A stretch of 64,000 nucleotides of DNA from positions 1 through 64,000 of the forward strand of contig CAZWSI010000003.1 of NCBI GenBank assembly GCA_964636405.1. The letters run 5' to 3'. Shown in pieces: positions 52,220 to 61,901 of this stretch. The notes beneath the pieces are model-generated. The model was given only the letters and a program-made list of their open reading frames with translations. It was not told the origin of the DNA and made no database searches. Source of the DNA: CAZKGE01 sp964636405. GTDB lineage: Bacteria; Bacillota; Clostridia; Christensenellales; CAG-138. Position 1 is the stretch's first letter. The number at the start of each line of letters is the position of its first letter. The position numbers and the translations under genes were made by a program.

Positions 52220-54670
52220 ATGGAAGAAAAGAAAATCGACCGCATTATCCCGGTCAACCTCGAAAATGAAATGAAGAAAAGCTTCATTTCCTATGCCATG
52301 GCGGTCATCATTAACCGCGCTCTGCCGGACGTGCGCGACGGCTTAAAGCCCGTGCACCGCCGCATCCTCTATTCGATGGACGAGCTGGGCCTGCAGCCCG
52401 ACAAGCCCTACAGAAAGAGCGCGCGCATCGTGGGCGACTGCCTGGGCAAGTACCATCCGCACGGCGATTCCTCGGTATACGACGCCATGGTGCGCCTCGC
52501 GCAGGATTTCTCGACGCGCTATCCGCTCGTGGAGGGGCACGGCAACTTCGGCTCCGTGGACGGCGACGGCGCGGCGGCCATGCGTTATACGGAGGCGCGG
52601 CTTTCGCGCATGGCCTCCGAGATGATGGCCGATATCGAAAAGGACACCGTCGATTTCATGCCGAACTTCGACGAAACGCTCATGCAGCCCACCGTGCTGC
52701 CGAGCCGTTTCCCCAATATCCTCGTCAACGGCTCGGGCGGCATCGCCGTGGGCATGGCGACCAACATCCCCCCGCACAATCTGGGCGAAACGATCGACGC
52801 GCTGGTGGCGCTTATCGACGATCCCGAGATCGATACCGACGGCCTCATGCAATATTTGCCCGGGCCGGATTTCCCCACGGGCGGCGTGATCATGGGCCGC
52901 ATGGGCATCGCGTCGGCCTATCGCACGGGGCGCGGCCGCATTCTGGTGCGGGCGCGCGCGGAGATCGAGCAGTACGCGGCCAACAAGAGCCGCATCATCG
53001 TGACCGAGATCCCCTATCAGGTCAACAAGGCGCGGCTGGTGGAGCGCATCGCGGAGCTGGTGCACGAAAAGCGCATCGAGGGCATCTCCGATCTGCGCGA
53101 CGAAACCGACCGAACGGGCATGCGCATCGTCATCGAGCTGAAAAAGGACGTGAACGCGAACGTTATCCTTAACCAGCTTTATAAGCACACGGATATGCAG
53201 AGCACCTTCGGCGTGATCATGCTCATGCTGGTGGACGGTGAGCCCAAGGTGCTGCCGCTGCGCGATATCCTGTATTATTACCTCGAGCATCAAAAGCAGG
53301 TCGTCACCCGCCGCACGGCGTACGATCTCAACCGCGCCAAGGAGCGGCTGCACATATTGGAGGGCCTCATCATCGCGCTCGACAACATCGACGAGATTGT
53401 GCAGCTCATCAAAAAATCCCCCAACGCGGCGGCGGCCAAGGCTTCGCTCATCGAGCGCTTCGGGCTTTCCGAAAAGCAGGCGCAGGCCATACTGGATATG
53501 CGGCTCCAGCGCCTCACGGGCCTTGAGCGGGACAAGATTCTCGAGGAGGATCGCCAGCTTCGCGAGCGGGTCGCCTATTTGCAGGGTGTTCTGGACGACG
53601 AGGGCAAGCTCCTTGCCATCATCAAGGAGGAGGCGCTTTCCGTCAAGGCCCGCGAAAACGACGAGCGCCGCACCGAGATTACGCAGATGGTGGACGATAT
53701 TGACCTTGACGATGTGATTCAGGTGGAGGACATGGCGGTGACCATGACCCACTTTGGCTACATCAAGCGCCTCACGCCCGATACCTATCGCGCGCAGAAT
53801 CGCGGCGGCCGGGGCATTATGGGCCAGGCCACCCACGAGGAGGATTTTGTCGAGCGCCTGTTTGTCACGACCACGCACACGCACATTTTGTTCTTTACCA
53901 ACAAGGGCCGCGCCTTCCGCATCAAGTGCTATGTCATCCCCGAGGCGGGGCGGAACGCGAAGGGCCTGCCCATCGTCAATTTATTGCAGCTTGGCGAGGG
54001 CGAAAAGGTGACGGCCATGTTCCCCGTGCAGGGCGAGGGCGACGAGGGCTTCCTTGTGATGGCGACCCGCGAGGGCGTAATTAAAAAGACCCCCGTTACG
54101 GAGCTAAGCAACATCCGCAGGGGCGGGCTCATCGTGCAAAACCTGCGCGAGGGCGATTCGCTCATCGCGGTGGAATACTCCACGGGCGACGACGAGTTTA
54201 TCATCGCCTCCCGCAAGGGCAAGAGCATCCGCTTTGCCGAGCGCGACGTGCGCCCCATGGGCCGCACCGCCACGGGCGTAAAGAGCATGGAGCTGGGCGA
54301 CGACGACGAGGTGGTCGACATGGTCAAGGTCGTGCCGGGCGCGAACGTGCTCACCGTGACCGCGCTGGGCATGGGCAAGCGCACGCCGGAGGAGCAGTAT
54401 CCGCTCCAGCGCCGGGGCGGCAAGGGCGTGCTGGCCATGCAGCTTACGGACAGGACGGGCGAGCTTGAGTGCCTCCGCATGACCGCCGAGGACGAGGACT
54501 TGATGCTCATACGCGACGACGGCACGGTCATGCGCATGCCCATCGAGCAGGTGTCCATCATCTCCCGCAACACGCAGGGGGTGCGCCTCATGCGCGTGGA
54601 CGAGGGAACGCGCGTGGCCGCCGTGGCCGTTGTGCCGCATCAGGAGGCCGAGGGGGAAACGGAGGAATAA
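52220..54670 (+). CDS. gyrA: DNA gyrase subunit A
   Basis: 816-residue breakage-reunion subunit. The N-terminus has the quinolone region GDSSVYDAMVRLAQDF, with Ser and Asp at the positions of E. coli Ser83 and Asp87, so no classic resistance change is visible. The catalytic Tyr lies in the AAMRYTEARLSRM block. The C-terminal domain holds the GyrA box QRRGGKG, which marks gyrase rather than topoisomerase IV. The ATG follows GGAGTAACGC. cca follows downstream. Confidence 0.98.
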   Translation: MEEKKIDRIIPVNLENEMKKSFISYAMAVIINRALPDVRDGLKPVHRRILYSMDELGLQPDKPYRKSARIVGDCLGKYHPHGDSSVYDAMVRLAQDFSTRYPLVEGHGNFGSVDGDGAAAMRYTEARLSRMASEMMADIEKDTVDFMPNFDETLMQPTVLPSRFPNILVNGSGGIAVGMATNIPPHNLGETIDALVALIDDPEIDTDGLMQYLPGPDFPTGGVIMGRMGIASAYRTGRGRILVRARAEIEQYAANKSRIIVTEIPYQVNKARLVERIAELVHEKRIEGISDLRDETDRTGMRIVIELKKDVNANVILNQLYKHTDMQSTFGVIMLMLVDGEPKVLPLRDILYYYLEHQKQVVTRRTAYDLNRAKERLHILEGLIIALDNIDEIVQLIKKSPNAAAAKASLIERFGLSEKQAQAILDMRLQRLTGLERDKILEEDRQLRERVAYLQGVLDDEGKLLAIIKEEALSVKARENDERRTEITQMVDDIDLDDVIQVEDMAVTMTHFGYIKRLTPDTYRAQNRGGRGIMGQATHEEDFVERLFVTTTHTHILFFTNKGRAFRIKCYVIPEAGRNAKGLPIVNLLQLGEGEKVTAMFPVQGEGDEGFLVMATREGVIKKTPVTELSNIRRGGLIVQNLREGDSLIAVEYSTGDDEFIIASRKGKSIRFAERDVRPMGRTATGVKSMELGDDDEVVDMVKVVPGANVLTVTALGMGKRTPEEQYPLQRRGGKGVLAMQLTDRTGELECLRMTAEDEDLMLIRDDGTVMRMPIEQVSIISRNTQGVRLMRVDEGTRVAAVAVVPHQEAEGETEE

Positions 54671-54775
54671 ACCGCTCCTCCCAAAGCCCTGCGTTGCTGC
54701 GCTTTGCACACGAACGGGAAGCTGGGCTTTTCTTTTGATCCTTTTCTTCGAAAAGAAAAGGGTAAGGAGCACAAA

Positions 54776-56188
54776 ATGCGCGTTTCGCTCCCACAGTCGA
54801 TCGAGCCCTTTGCCCGCGTCTTTCAAGACGCGGGCGTTTCGACTTACGCGGTGGGCGGCACGGTGCGCAATTTGCTGCTGGGGCTCCCGCCCTCGGATCT
54901 TGATCTTTGCTCGGCGCTTTTGCCGGGGGAGGTAAAGGCGCTCTTTGCCGCGCACGGGGCGCGCATTGTGGAAAAAGCGCCGGAGCTGGGCACAGTGGAG
55001 CTGCATTTGGAGGGCTTTTCGGCGGAGCACACCACCTTCCGGCGGGAAAGCTACGCGCCCGGCGGCGCGCACAGGCCCAGCCAAGCCTGCTTTACGCGCG
55101 CGCTTGCCGAGGACGCGCGACGGCGGGATTTTACGGTAAATGCACTCTACGCGGCGCTTGGTACGGGCGAAGTGACAGACCTCACGGGGGGCCTTGCGGA
55201 CTTAAGCGCGGGCGTGCTGCGCGTAACAAGCCCGGACCCCGCCGCGATTATGCAAAGCGACGCGCTGCGCGTGCTGCGGCTCGTGCGCTTTGCCTGCGAG
55301 CTGGGCTTTACGGTGGACGAAGCGTCGCTTGCGGCGGCCGCCGCGTACGCGCCGGGCCTCGCCGATATCGCGGCGGAGCGAAGACGGGACGAGCTTTTCC
55401 GTATCCTGGTGTGCGACGCGCGCTACCCCGGCCTTGCCCGCGTGGAGCTGCGCGGCGTCTACCGGGGCCTGACGCTGCTTGATACGCTGGGCGCGTGGCC
55501 GTATCTTATCCCCGCGCTTACGGAGGGACGCGACACCCCGCAGCGCGTGGACGTGCACCGCTATCGCGTGATGGCGCACAATTTCCATGTTTGCGCCGCC
55601 ACGCCCCCCGCGCTTCCCTTGCGGCTTGGCGGCCTCCTGCACGATGTGGGGAAGCCCGCCTGCCTTGCGCGCGACGGCAATTTCCTGCGTCACGCGGAGC
55701 TGGGCGAGGAGATCGCGCGCGAAGCGCTCACGCTTCTGCGCTGCCCAAAGGCGCTTACGCAGCGGGTTTGCGAACTCGTGCGCTTTCATATGTACGACGT
55801 GCAGGGCACGGCCAAGGAGGCGACCTTGCGCAGGCGCTTTGCGGGCTGGGGACGGGCTTTAACCCGCGCGCTCATCGTGGTGCGCGAGGCGGATATCATC
55901 GGCTGCGGCTGCTTTGCCGAAAGCAAGCTCACGCGCTGGCGCGCGCTCTACGCCCGCATGGAGGAGGAGGGCGCGCCCTTTTGCGAAGGCGAGCTGCGCA
56001 TTACGGGCGAACGGATCATGACTGAAACGGGTCTTCCGCCCTCGCCTGCCGTGGGGGAAATCAAGCGCGCGCTTTTGCTGCACTGCGCCGTGCGCCCGAA
56101 GGATAATGAGGAAACGCGCCTCGCGCGCCTGGCGGAGCAGCTTGCGCGCAGGAAAACGCAGCGTGGCCGCGGGCCCGGGCAAGCGTAA
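54776..56188 (+). CDS. cca: CCA tRNA nucleotidyltransferase/poly(A) polymerase family
   Basis: 470-residue class II nucleotidyltransferase that adds or repairs the CCA end of tRNAs. It shows YAVGGTVRNLLLG, the metal motif PSDLDLCSA, the RRDFTVNALYAAL block and the IMQSDALRVLRLVRFACEL block. An HD-type domain follows (GGLLHDVGKP, with RFHMYDVQG). The ATG has GGTAAGGAG upstream; earlier in-frame starts pass through a hairpin and have no homology. Confidence 0.95.
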   Translation: MRVSLPQSIEPFARVFQDAGVSTYAVGGTVRNLLLGLPPSDLDLCSALLPGEVKALFAAHGARIVEKAPELGTVELHLEGFSAEHTTFRRESYAPGGAHRPSQACFTRALAEDARRRDFTVNALYAALGTGEVTDLTGGLADLSAGVLRVTSPDPAAIMQSDALRVLRLVRFACELGFTVDEASLAAAAAYAPGLADIAAERRRDELFRILVCDARYPGLARVELRGVYRGLTLLDTLGAWPYLIPALTEGRDTPQRVDVHRYRVMAHNFHVCAATPPALPLRLGGLLHDVGKPACLARDGNFLRHAELGEEIAREALTLLRCPKALTQRVCELVRFHMYDVQGTAKEATLRRRFAGWGRALTRALIVVREADIIGCGCFAESKLTRWRALYARMEEEGAPFCEGELRITGERIMTETGLPPSPAVGEIKRALLLHCAVRPKDNEETRLARLAEQLARRKTQRGRGPGQA

Positions 56189-56424
56189 AATGCGGCGTTT
56201 TGGCGCGCAAAAGCGGAACAGTTTGTGAATATTTGCCCGCAGCTATAGGCAGTTTACCGGGGGTATGATACACTTCGCAATGGACATTGCCAAAGGCAAG
56301 TTGCCTTTGGGCAGGCCGCCTTTGGCTGCCCGTGCGGCCCGGGCTGTGCCGCGTGAAACGCGGGGCGCGAAGGTCCGTGGCGAAAACCCCGGCGAAGCGG
56401 GAAAACGATAAGGAGCGTACTGCA

Positions 56425-59400
56425 TTGGCAAGAGGACGCAGGAAACCGGCCTTTGGCGCGACGGCGCTCGCGCTGCTGGTTTTGTGCAGCATAGCGCTGG
56501 TGATCTATCTCGTCCGCGGCTCGTCCGCCAAGGTGGAAAGCCGCGTTTCGGGCGTGCGCATCAACGAGGTCATGACCAGCAACAAGGGCGCAGTGCCCGA
56601 TGAAACGGGGAATTTTCCGGACTGGATCGAGCTGTACAACGCGGGGAGCGAAGCGGTCAATATCGGCGGCTACGGCCTTAGCGACGATTTGCTCACCGCA
56701 GCCAAGTGGACCTTCCCGAGCGGCACGACCATCCCCGCGGGCGGATATCTGGTGGTCTTTTGCAGCGGGGACGTAACGCGCGGCCCGCTCCACGCGGCCT
56801 TTAAGCTTTCCGCAAACGACGATGTGATTTTATCCACCGTAGCCGGCTCCGTGATCGATTCGGTGAGCCTCAAGGCGGTGGCGGGCGGCAGCACGCTCTC
56901 TCGCGATCCGGCTGGCGCGGGCTGGCTGGAAGGCAAGCCCAGCCCCGGCTATCCCAATACCGACGAGGGTGTGGCGGCCTATCTTGCAACCCTGTCCGCG
57001 GAGGCGGGCGAGGATATCGGCGTATACATCAACGAGTTTATGGCCAGCAACGCCAGCACCCTGCTCGGCCCGGACGGGAGCTATTGCGACTGGATCGAGC
57101 TGTACAACACCACCGGCGCAAAGGTGAATCTTGGCGGCTACGGCATCAGCGACGACGCGGGCCAGCCCAGCAAATATAAGCTTCCCGAGGGCACGGCAAT
57201 CGAGCCCTACGGTATCCTGCTCATCTATTGCACGGGGCGCGAAACGCAGGAGCCTTCGCACATCGAAGCGCCCTTCGGCCTCGCGGCCTACGCCGAGGAC
57301 GTGGTGTTTTCCAACAAAGCGGGCAAGATACTGGATTCCTATTCCTACACGCGCATGCAGACGGATATCTCCATGGCGCGCATCCCCGACGGCACGGGCG
57401 CTTTTGCCGTGTGCGCGCAGCCCACGCCCGGCTATACAAACAACAACGCGGGCCTCATGGCCTTTACCGCCACGCTGACTTACGGCACGGGCGCGCTGGT
57501 GCTCTCCGAGGCTATGGGCGCGAACTTTTCCTATCTCAAGCAGCCCGACACGACCTACCCGGACTGGATCGAGCTTTGCAACACGGGCGCGCAGCCCCTT
57601 TCGCTGGCGGGCTACGCGCTTTCCAACAACGCCAAGAACCCGGCCAAGTGGGTCTTTCCCGATATCACGCTCAACGCGGGCGAATACCTCTGCGTGCTCG
57701 CGACCGGCAACGACGTGCGGGACGCGCAAAAAAAAAATAGCCTAGAGACGAATTTCGGCATCTCGGCGGACGGCGAGGTCGTCTTTTTATTTTCGCCCGA
57801 GGGCGTGATTCTCGATCGACTCCAGCTCGGCCGGGCGCGCGCGGACGTATCCTACGGCCGCACGGGCGCAAATTTGCTCTATTACAGCACCCCCACGCCC
57901 GGCGCGGCCAATACCGGCGGCATGGCGGGCTATGCGGAAACGCCCAAGCTCCTGCTGGCCTCCGGCGCGTACGAGGGCGGGCAGCGCGTGGAAATTGAGA
58001 ACCAAAACGGCGTGACCATCACCTATACGCTCGACGGCTCGGAGCCAACGCAGAGCGCCACGGCCTATTCCGGCCCCATCACGGTTTCCAAAACCACGGT
58101 GGTGCGCGCGCGCGCCTTTACGGGCGGGCTGTACGGCAGCGATATCGCGACCGCCACCTATGTGATCTATACGGGCGAAGCCACCATAAAGAGCCACCGC
58201 CACGACAATATTTCCATCATGAGCGTGGTGACCGACCCCAAGAATCTATGGGACCCCAATACGGGCATCTATGTGCTGGGCAGCAAGTATGCGGCGGCCA
58301 CGGGCGAGGATGAGGACGGCGTGACCATGGAGGGCCTGATGAACCACACGTCCTCCACGCTTGCGAACTTCTGGCAGAGCTGGGAGCGTCCCGCGCACTT
58401 TGATTTGCTCGACGAAACGGGCGCGCTGGAATTCTCCTCGGATTGCATCGTGCGCATTTTCGGCGCCTATTCGCGCGCCAAGGAGCAAAAGGCGCTCTCG
58501 CTCATCGCGCGCGCGGGCTACGGGCCAACCCAGTTCGAGCATGCGTTTTTCGATAACCGCCCCTTTACCTCCTACAAAGCCCTGGTGCTCCGCCCCTCGG
58601 CGCAGGATTCCACCAATTCCAAGATTCGCGATATTGTGGTGACGAGCCTGTACGAGGATGGGGATTTGGGCCTTTCCGCCACCTCGGAGATCTATGTGCA
58701 GGCCTACCGGCAGCTTGTGGTGTACCTGAACGGCTCGTACTGGGGCGTGTACAATTTGCGCGAGAAGATCAACGGCACGTTTATCGCCCAGCACTACGGC
58801 CTCAATAACCCCGACGCCATCGATATCCTCATGGGTAACGGGAACGACAAGTGCGTCATTTCGGGCGATCCCAACTGCTGGAAGGACTATTCCGACATGG
58901 TGACATGGGCCGACACGCACGATCTTTCCGACGCGCAGAACTATGCCAAAATCTGTTCCATGATCGATGTGGAAAACTTTGCCGCCTACTGCGCCACGGA
59001 GATCCTCGTGGGCAATACGGACTCGGGCAACATCAAATACTGGCGCAGCGAGGAGCTCGACAATAAATGGCGCTGGCTGCTCTATGATTTCTGCTGGGCC
59101 TTCAACCGCGACGACAAGAATTCCGACGCAAAGTCCTCCGGCTTCCGGCGCGACTTTTTCTCCAAATATTTCCATGTGGACGGCCACGGCGCAAGCCGCG
59201 CCACCTCCACCAAGCTTTCCCGGGCGCTGCTAAAGAACGCGTCGTTCCGGGAGCTGTTTTTGCAAAAGTGCGCCATTCTCGTAAACGAGGTGTACACGGA
59301 GGAGAAGATCATCGCCCGGGTGGACGCGTGCCAGAGCAAAATCGCCGCCGAGATGGTGTACGATGTGGATCTGTGGAACGATATCACGCTGGACAGCTGG

Positions 59401-59538
59401 CAGCGGCACTGCGATAACATTCGCGCGTACGCGAAGAACTACCGGCAGTATTTCCTGAAATACGCGCAGAGCTACTTTTCACTCTCCGACGCCGATATGA
59501 TGCGCATCTTCGGCGCCGTGACGACGCTGACGGAATAG
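56425..59538 (+). CDS. CotH kinase-like protein with three lamin-tail domains
   Basis: 1037-residue membrane-anchored extracellular protein. A basic N-terminus and one membrane helix (about 11-30) lead to three lamin-tail domains (near 45-150, 195-305 and 355-460), each beginning (I/L)(N/S)E with a DWIELYN or DWIELCN motif. A chitobiase/CHB_HEX_C-like beta domain follows (ITYTLDGSEPTQS). A CotH domain (about 595-935) has WGVYNLREKINGTFI and WLLYDFCWAFNRDD. TTG 56425 is the start: AAGGAG lies at ideal distance, and no upstream ATG has coding support. It heads an operon with VTC and DUF4956 genes. Confidence 0.88.
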   Translation: MARGRRKPAFGATALALLVLCSIALVIYLVRGSSAKVESRVSGVRINEVMTSNKGAVPDETGNFPDWIELYNAGSEAVNIGGYGLSDDLLTAAKWTFPSGTTIPAGGYLVVFCSGDVTRGPLHAAFKLSANDDVILSTVAGSVIDSVSLKAVAGGSTLSRDPAGAGWLEGKPSPGYPNTDEGVAAYLATLSAEAGEDIGVYINEFMASNASTLLGPDGSYCDWIELYNTTGAKVNLGGYGISDDAGQPSKYKLPEGTAIEPYGILLIYCTGRETQEPSHIEAPFGLAAYAEDVVFSNKAGKILDSYSYTRMQTDISMARIPDGTGAFAVCAQPTPGYTNNNAGLMAFTATLTYGTGALVLSEAMGANFSYLKQPDTTYPDWIELCNTGAQPLSLAGYALSNNAKNPAKWVFPDITLNAGEYLCVLATGNDVRDAQKKNSLETNFGISADGEVVFLFSPEGVILDRLQLGRARADVSYGRTGANLLYYSTPTPGAANTGGMAGYAETPKLLLASGAYEGGQRVEIENQNGVTITYTLDGSEPTQSATAYSGPITVSKTTVVRARAFTGGLYGSDIATATYVIYTGEATIKSHRHDNISIMSVVTDPKNLWDPNTGIYVLGSKYAAATGEDEDGVTMEGLMNHTSSTLANFWQSWERPAHFDLLDETGALEFSSDCIVRIFGAYSRAKEQKALSLIARAGYGPTQFEHAFFDNRPFTSYKALVLRPSAQDSTNSKIRDIVVTSLYEDGDLGLSATSEIYVQAYRQLVVYLNGSYWGVYNLREKINGTFIAQHYGLNNPDAIDILMGNGNDKCVISGDPNCWKDYSDMVTWADTHDLSDAQNYAKICSMIDVENFAAYCATEILVGNTDSGNIKYWRSEELDNKWRWLLYDFCWAFNRDDKNSDAKSSGFRRDFFSKYFHVDGHGASRATSTKLSRALLKNASFRELFLQKCAILVNEVYTEEKIIARVDACQSKIAAEMVYDVDLWNDITLDSWQRHCDNIRAYAKNYRQYFLKYAQSYFSLSDADMMRIFGAVTTLTE

Positions 59539-59550
59539 GATGGACGCGGC

Positions 59551-60264
59551 ATGGAAAAAACGTATCAGGTGACCCACAAGCCTTACCGGCACGAACTGAA
59601 GTACATCATTGACCGGGGCGAATACGAGCTTATGGCCCGCCGCCTCCGGCTCACCTTGCAGCAGGACGCGCACGCGGCCAAGAACGGCGGCGAGTACGCC
59701 ATTCGCAGCCTGTATTTTGACGATCCATGGGATTCCGCCGTGGAGGACAAGGTTGCGGGAAACGATTTGCGTGACAAATTCCGCGTTCGCATCTATAATC
59801 TATCTGATAAGGCCGTTAAGCTCGAGCGCAAGCACAAGGATGGGCAGTATATCCGCAAGGACAGCCTGCCCCTTTCGCGGAGCGAGTGCGAGCAGCTGGT
59901 GGCGGGGAACCTCGATTTTCTTTTCAACCGTCCCGAGCCGCTGGCCAAGCAGCTCTACGGCATCTTTCGCACAAAGGCGCTGCGCCCCAAGGTGTTGGTC
60001 GATTATGTGCGCGAGCCTTTTGTTTTTCCCGCCGAGGACGTGCGCGTCACCTTTGACAAGGATGTGCGCACCGCCATGCGTGCGACCGATTTGTTTAACC
60101 CGAGCCTGCCCACCTATCCCGTGTGGGAGCTGCGCAACTGCATGATCCTCGAGGTTAAGTTTAATAATAGCCTGCCGCGCTACATCCAGTCGCTCGTGCA
60201 GGTGGACGCAGCACAGCACACCGCCGCGAGCAAGTATCTGTTCTGCCGGCGGTACGAATTCTAG
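59551..60264 (+). CDS. VTC domain protein (polyphosphate polymerase-like)
   Basis: 237-residue soluble VTC-type tunnel-fold protein. It shows YRHELKYIIDRGEYELM, YAIRSLYFDD, the basic KFRVRIYNLSDKAVKLERKH region, VLVDYVREPFVF and LEVKFNNSLPRYI with the acidic metal-binding Glu. In yeast the VTC domain makes polyphosphate from ATP; bacterial versions of this size are common beside CotH and DUF4956 genes. The ATG is 12 bp after the CotH stop. Activity is inferred from the fold family. Confidence 0.9.
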   Translation: MEKTYQVTHKPYRHELKYIIDRGEYELMARRLRLTLQQDAHAAKNGGEYAIRSLYFDDPWDSAVEDKVAGNDLRDKFRVRIYNLSDKAVKLERKHKDGQYIRKDSLPLSRSECEQLVAGNLDFLFNRPEPLAKQLYGIFRTKALRPKVLVDYVREPFVFPAEDVRVTFDKDVRTAMRATDLFNPSLPTYPVWELRNCMILEVKFNNSLPRYIQSLVQVDAAQHTAASKYLFCRRYEF

Positions 60265-60272
60265 GAGGTAAT

Positions 60273-60944
60273 ATGTCCGATCCCATTGCAACCGCGTTTA
60301 ATCTGGGCGATTTGTTCTCCAGCACGCTCCACCCCCTGCAGGTGGTGCTCACGCTCCTCATTGCGCTCGCCATCGGCGCGTTTTTGTACTTTGTCTACAA
60401 AAAATCCTTCGCCGGGGTGGTGTATTCCCGCTCCTTCAACCTGAGCCTGATCATGCTCACCATGGTTTCCGCGCTGGTCATCATGCTCATCTCGAGCAAC
60501 CTTACGCTTTCTCTGGGCATGGTCGGCGCGCTGTCCATCGTGCGTTTCCGCACGGCCATTAAGGACCCCATCGATACGGTGTTCATGTTCTGGGCCGTAG
60601 GCGAGGGCCTCGCGCTCGGCGCGGGCTTTGTGGATGTGGGCATCATCGGCGCGCTGGTTGTGGGCGTGGTCATGGTCGTGATCACCGGCATCAAGGGCAA
60701 AAACGCCGTGCCGTATCTTTTGATTTTGCACTTTGACGAGCGCGCCTCCCAGCAGATTCGGGGCCTTGTCAAGCAGCTTCCCAAGGCGCACATCAAGAGC
60801 AAGACCGTGCAGCACGACAGCGTTGAGCTCACCGTCGAGCTGCGCATCCGCGAGCAGGACACCGATTTTGTCGATAAGTTCCTCCGCGTGCAGGGCGTGT
60901 ACGACGCGACCCTCGTGGCGCATCAGGGCGATTTGCTCTCCTGA
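60273..60944 (+). CDS. DUF4956 membrane protein
   Basis: 223-residue protein. Four to five membrane helices include LLIALAIGAFLYFVY and LIMLTMVSALVIMLI. The conserved block LTLSLGMVGALSIVRFRTAI-KDP is the DUF4956 hallmark. The C-terminal about 75 residues form a soluble domain (LHFDERASQQIRGLVKQL). It starts 8 bp after the VTC gene with GGAGG as ribosome site. The family is tied by gene neighbourhood to VTC and CotH; no molecular function is established that I know of. Confidence 0.9.
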   Translation: MSDPIATAFNLGDLFSSTLHPLQVVLTLLIALAIGAFLYFVYKKSFAGVVYSRSFNLSLIMLTMVSALVIMLISSNLTLSLGMVGALSIVRFRTAIKDPIDTVFMFWAVGEGLALGAGFVDVGIIGALVVGVVMVVITGIKGKNAVPYLLILHFDERASQQIRGLVKQLPKAHIKSKTVQHDSVELTVELRIREQDTDFVDKFLRVQGVYDATLVAHQGDLLS

Positions 60945-60968
60945 CGGAAAGAGCTGCCGCATCGGTCA

Positions 60969-61017
60969 GAAAAATTTCAGCCGCCAGGGGCCATGGCCTT
61001 TGACGGCTGAAAAAATG
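60969..61017 (-). terminator. Terminator of deoD
   Basis: A 9-bp stem TTTCAGCCG (60975-60983) / CGGCTGAAA (61004-61012) with an inner pairing. On the - strand it is followed by TTTTT, ending the deoD transcript; the convergent CotH operon may also use the structure. Confidence 0.75.
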
Positions 61018-61033
61018 CGTTTTTGACGGCTCG

Positions 61034-61750
61034 CTACGCGATGGTAAGCGCGACCTCCATCATGTCGCGGAAGGCGGTCTGGCGCTGCTCGGGCGTCGTA
61101 ACGGCCCCGCCCTCGATGAGGTCGGAGATGGTGCAGATGGCCAGCGCCTTTTTGCCCGCGCGCGCCGCGTTCATATAGAGAGCCGCAGCCTCCATTTCAA
61201 CGGCCAGCACGCCCAGCTTGCGCCATTCCAGCGTGCCCGCCACGCCCGCTTCGCCATAGAACACGTCGGAGGAATACAGGTTGCCCACCTTGACGGAAAG
61301 CTCCTTTTCGCGGCAGGCCGCCACCGCCCGCTCCAGCAAGCCGTAGTCCGCGATGGGCGCGAAGCTTCCGCGTATGCCGAAGTTGGAAAAATAGCCCGAG
61401 TCCGTGCACGCGCCCTGGCCCAGCACCACGTCGAAAAGCTTGAGGTCGGGGTGTATGCCGCCCGCCGAGCCGATGCGGATGATCTGCTCCACGCCGAACA
61501 CGTTGAACAGCTCCCAGCTATAGATGCCCATGGACGGCATGCCCATGCCGCTGGCCATGACGGACACGCGCTTGCCGCGATACGTGCCCGTGTAGCCCTG
61601 CACGCCGCGTACGTTGTTGACAAGCTCCGCGTCGCACAGATACGTTTCCGCGATAAACCGCGCCCGCAGCGGATCGCCGGGCATGAGCACCGTGCGCGCG
61701 AAGTCCTCCGGGCTGCACTCGATGTGCGGGGTCAGGTTCGCTTTTTTCAT
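61034..61750 (-). CDS. deoD: Purine-nucleoside phosphorylase, DeoD type
   Basis: 238-residue hexameric-type PNP that splits purine nucleosides with phosphate in the salvage pathway. It shows MPGDPLRARFIAE, GMGMPSMGIYSWELF, RIGSAGGIHPD and VEMEAAALYMNA, with the catalytic Asp in ICTISDLIEGG. The start ATG (61750) has GGGAGG upstream; an in-frame start 84 bp further upstream lies in promoter DNA. A -10 TATAAT is present at 61778-61783 but the -35 is weak. It is divergent from asnA. Confidence 0.96.
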   Translation of the reverse strand: MKKANLTPHIECSPEDFARTVLMPGDPLRARFIAETYLCDAELVNNVRGVQGYTGTYRGKRVSVMASGMGMPSMGIYSWELFNVFGVEQIIRIGSAGGIHPDLKLFDVVLGQGACTDSGYFSNFGIRGSFAPIADYGLLERAVAACREKELSVKVGNLYSSDVFYGEAGVAGTLEWRKLGVLAVEMEAAALYMNAARAGKKALAICTISDLIEGGAVTTPEQRQTAFRDMMEVALTIA

Positions 61751-61827
61751 AAGAGCCTCCCTTGGCGCTTTTTTTCTATTATATCCGATTCTTTCCCGTC
61801 CGGGAAGCCCGGTCTTGCAATCAACGC

Positions 61828-61856
61828 TTGACAATCGGGCAAAAGGCGTTTATACT
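61828..61856 (+). promoter_or_regulatory. asnA promoter
   Basis: -35 TTGACA (61828-61833), 17-bp spacer, -10 TATACT (61851-61856), 46 bp before the ATG. Confidence 0.8.
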
Positions 61857-61901
61857 CCCAAATTAAATTGTATATTATTGTTGACAAGGAGGGATTGAAA
61901 C

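Noticed and set aside
56820..56840. DnaA-box-like TTATCCACC and possible oriC
   Set aside because: A single near-match inside the CotH coding sequence, with no cluster or AT-rich region and no dnaA nearby.
57721..57750. Frameshift at a run of nine A in the CotH gene
   Set aside because: The reading frame passes through the run (encoding a Lys-Lys-Asn stretch) without interruption; both flanks carry the same lamin-tail domain.
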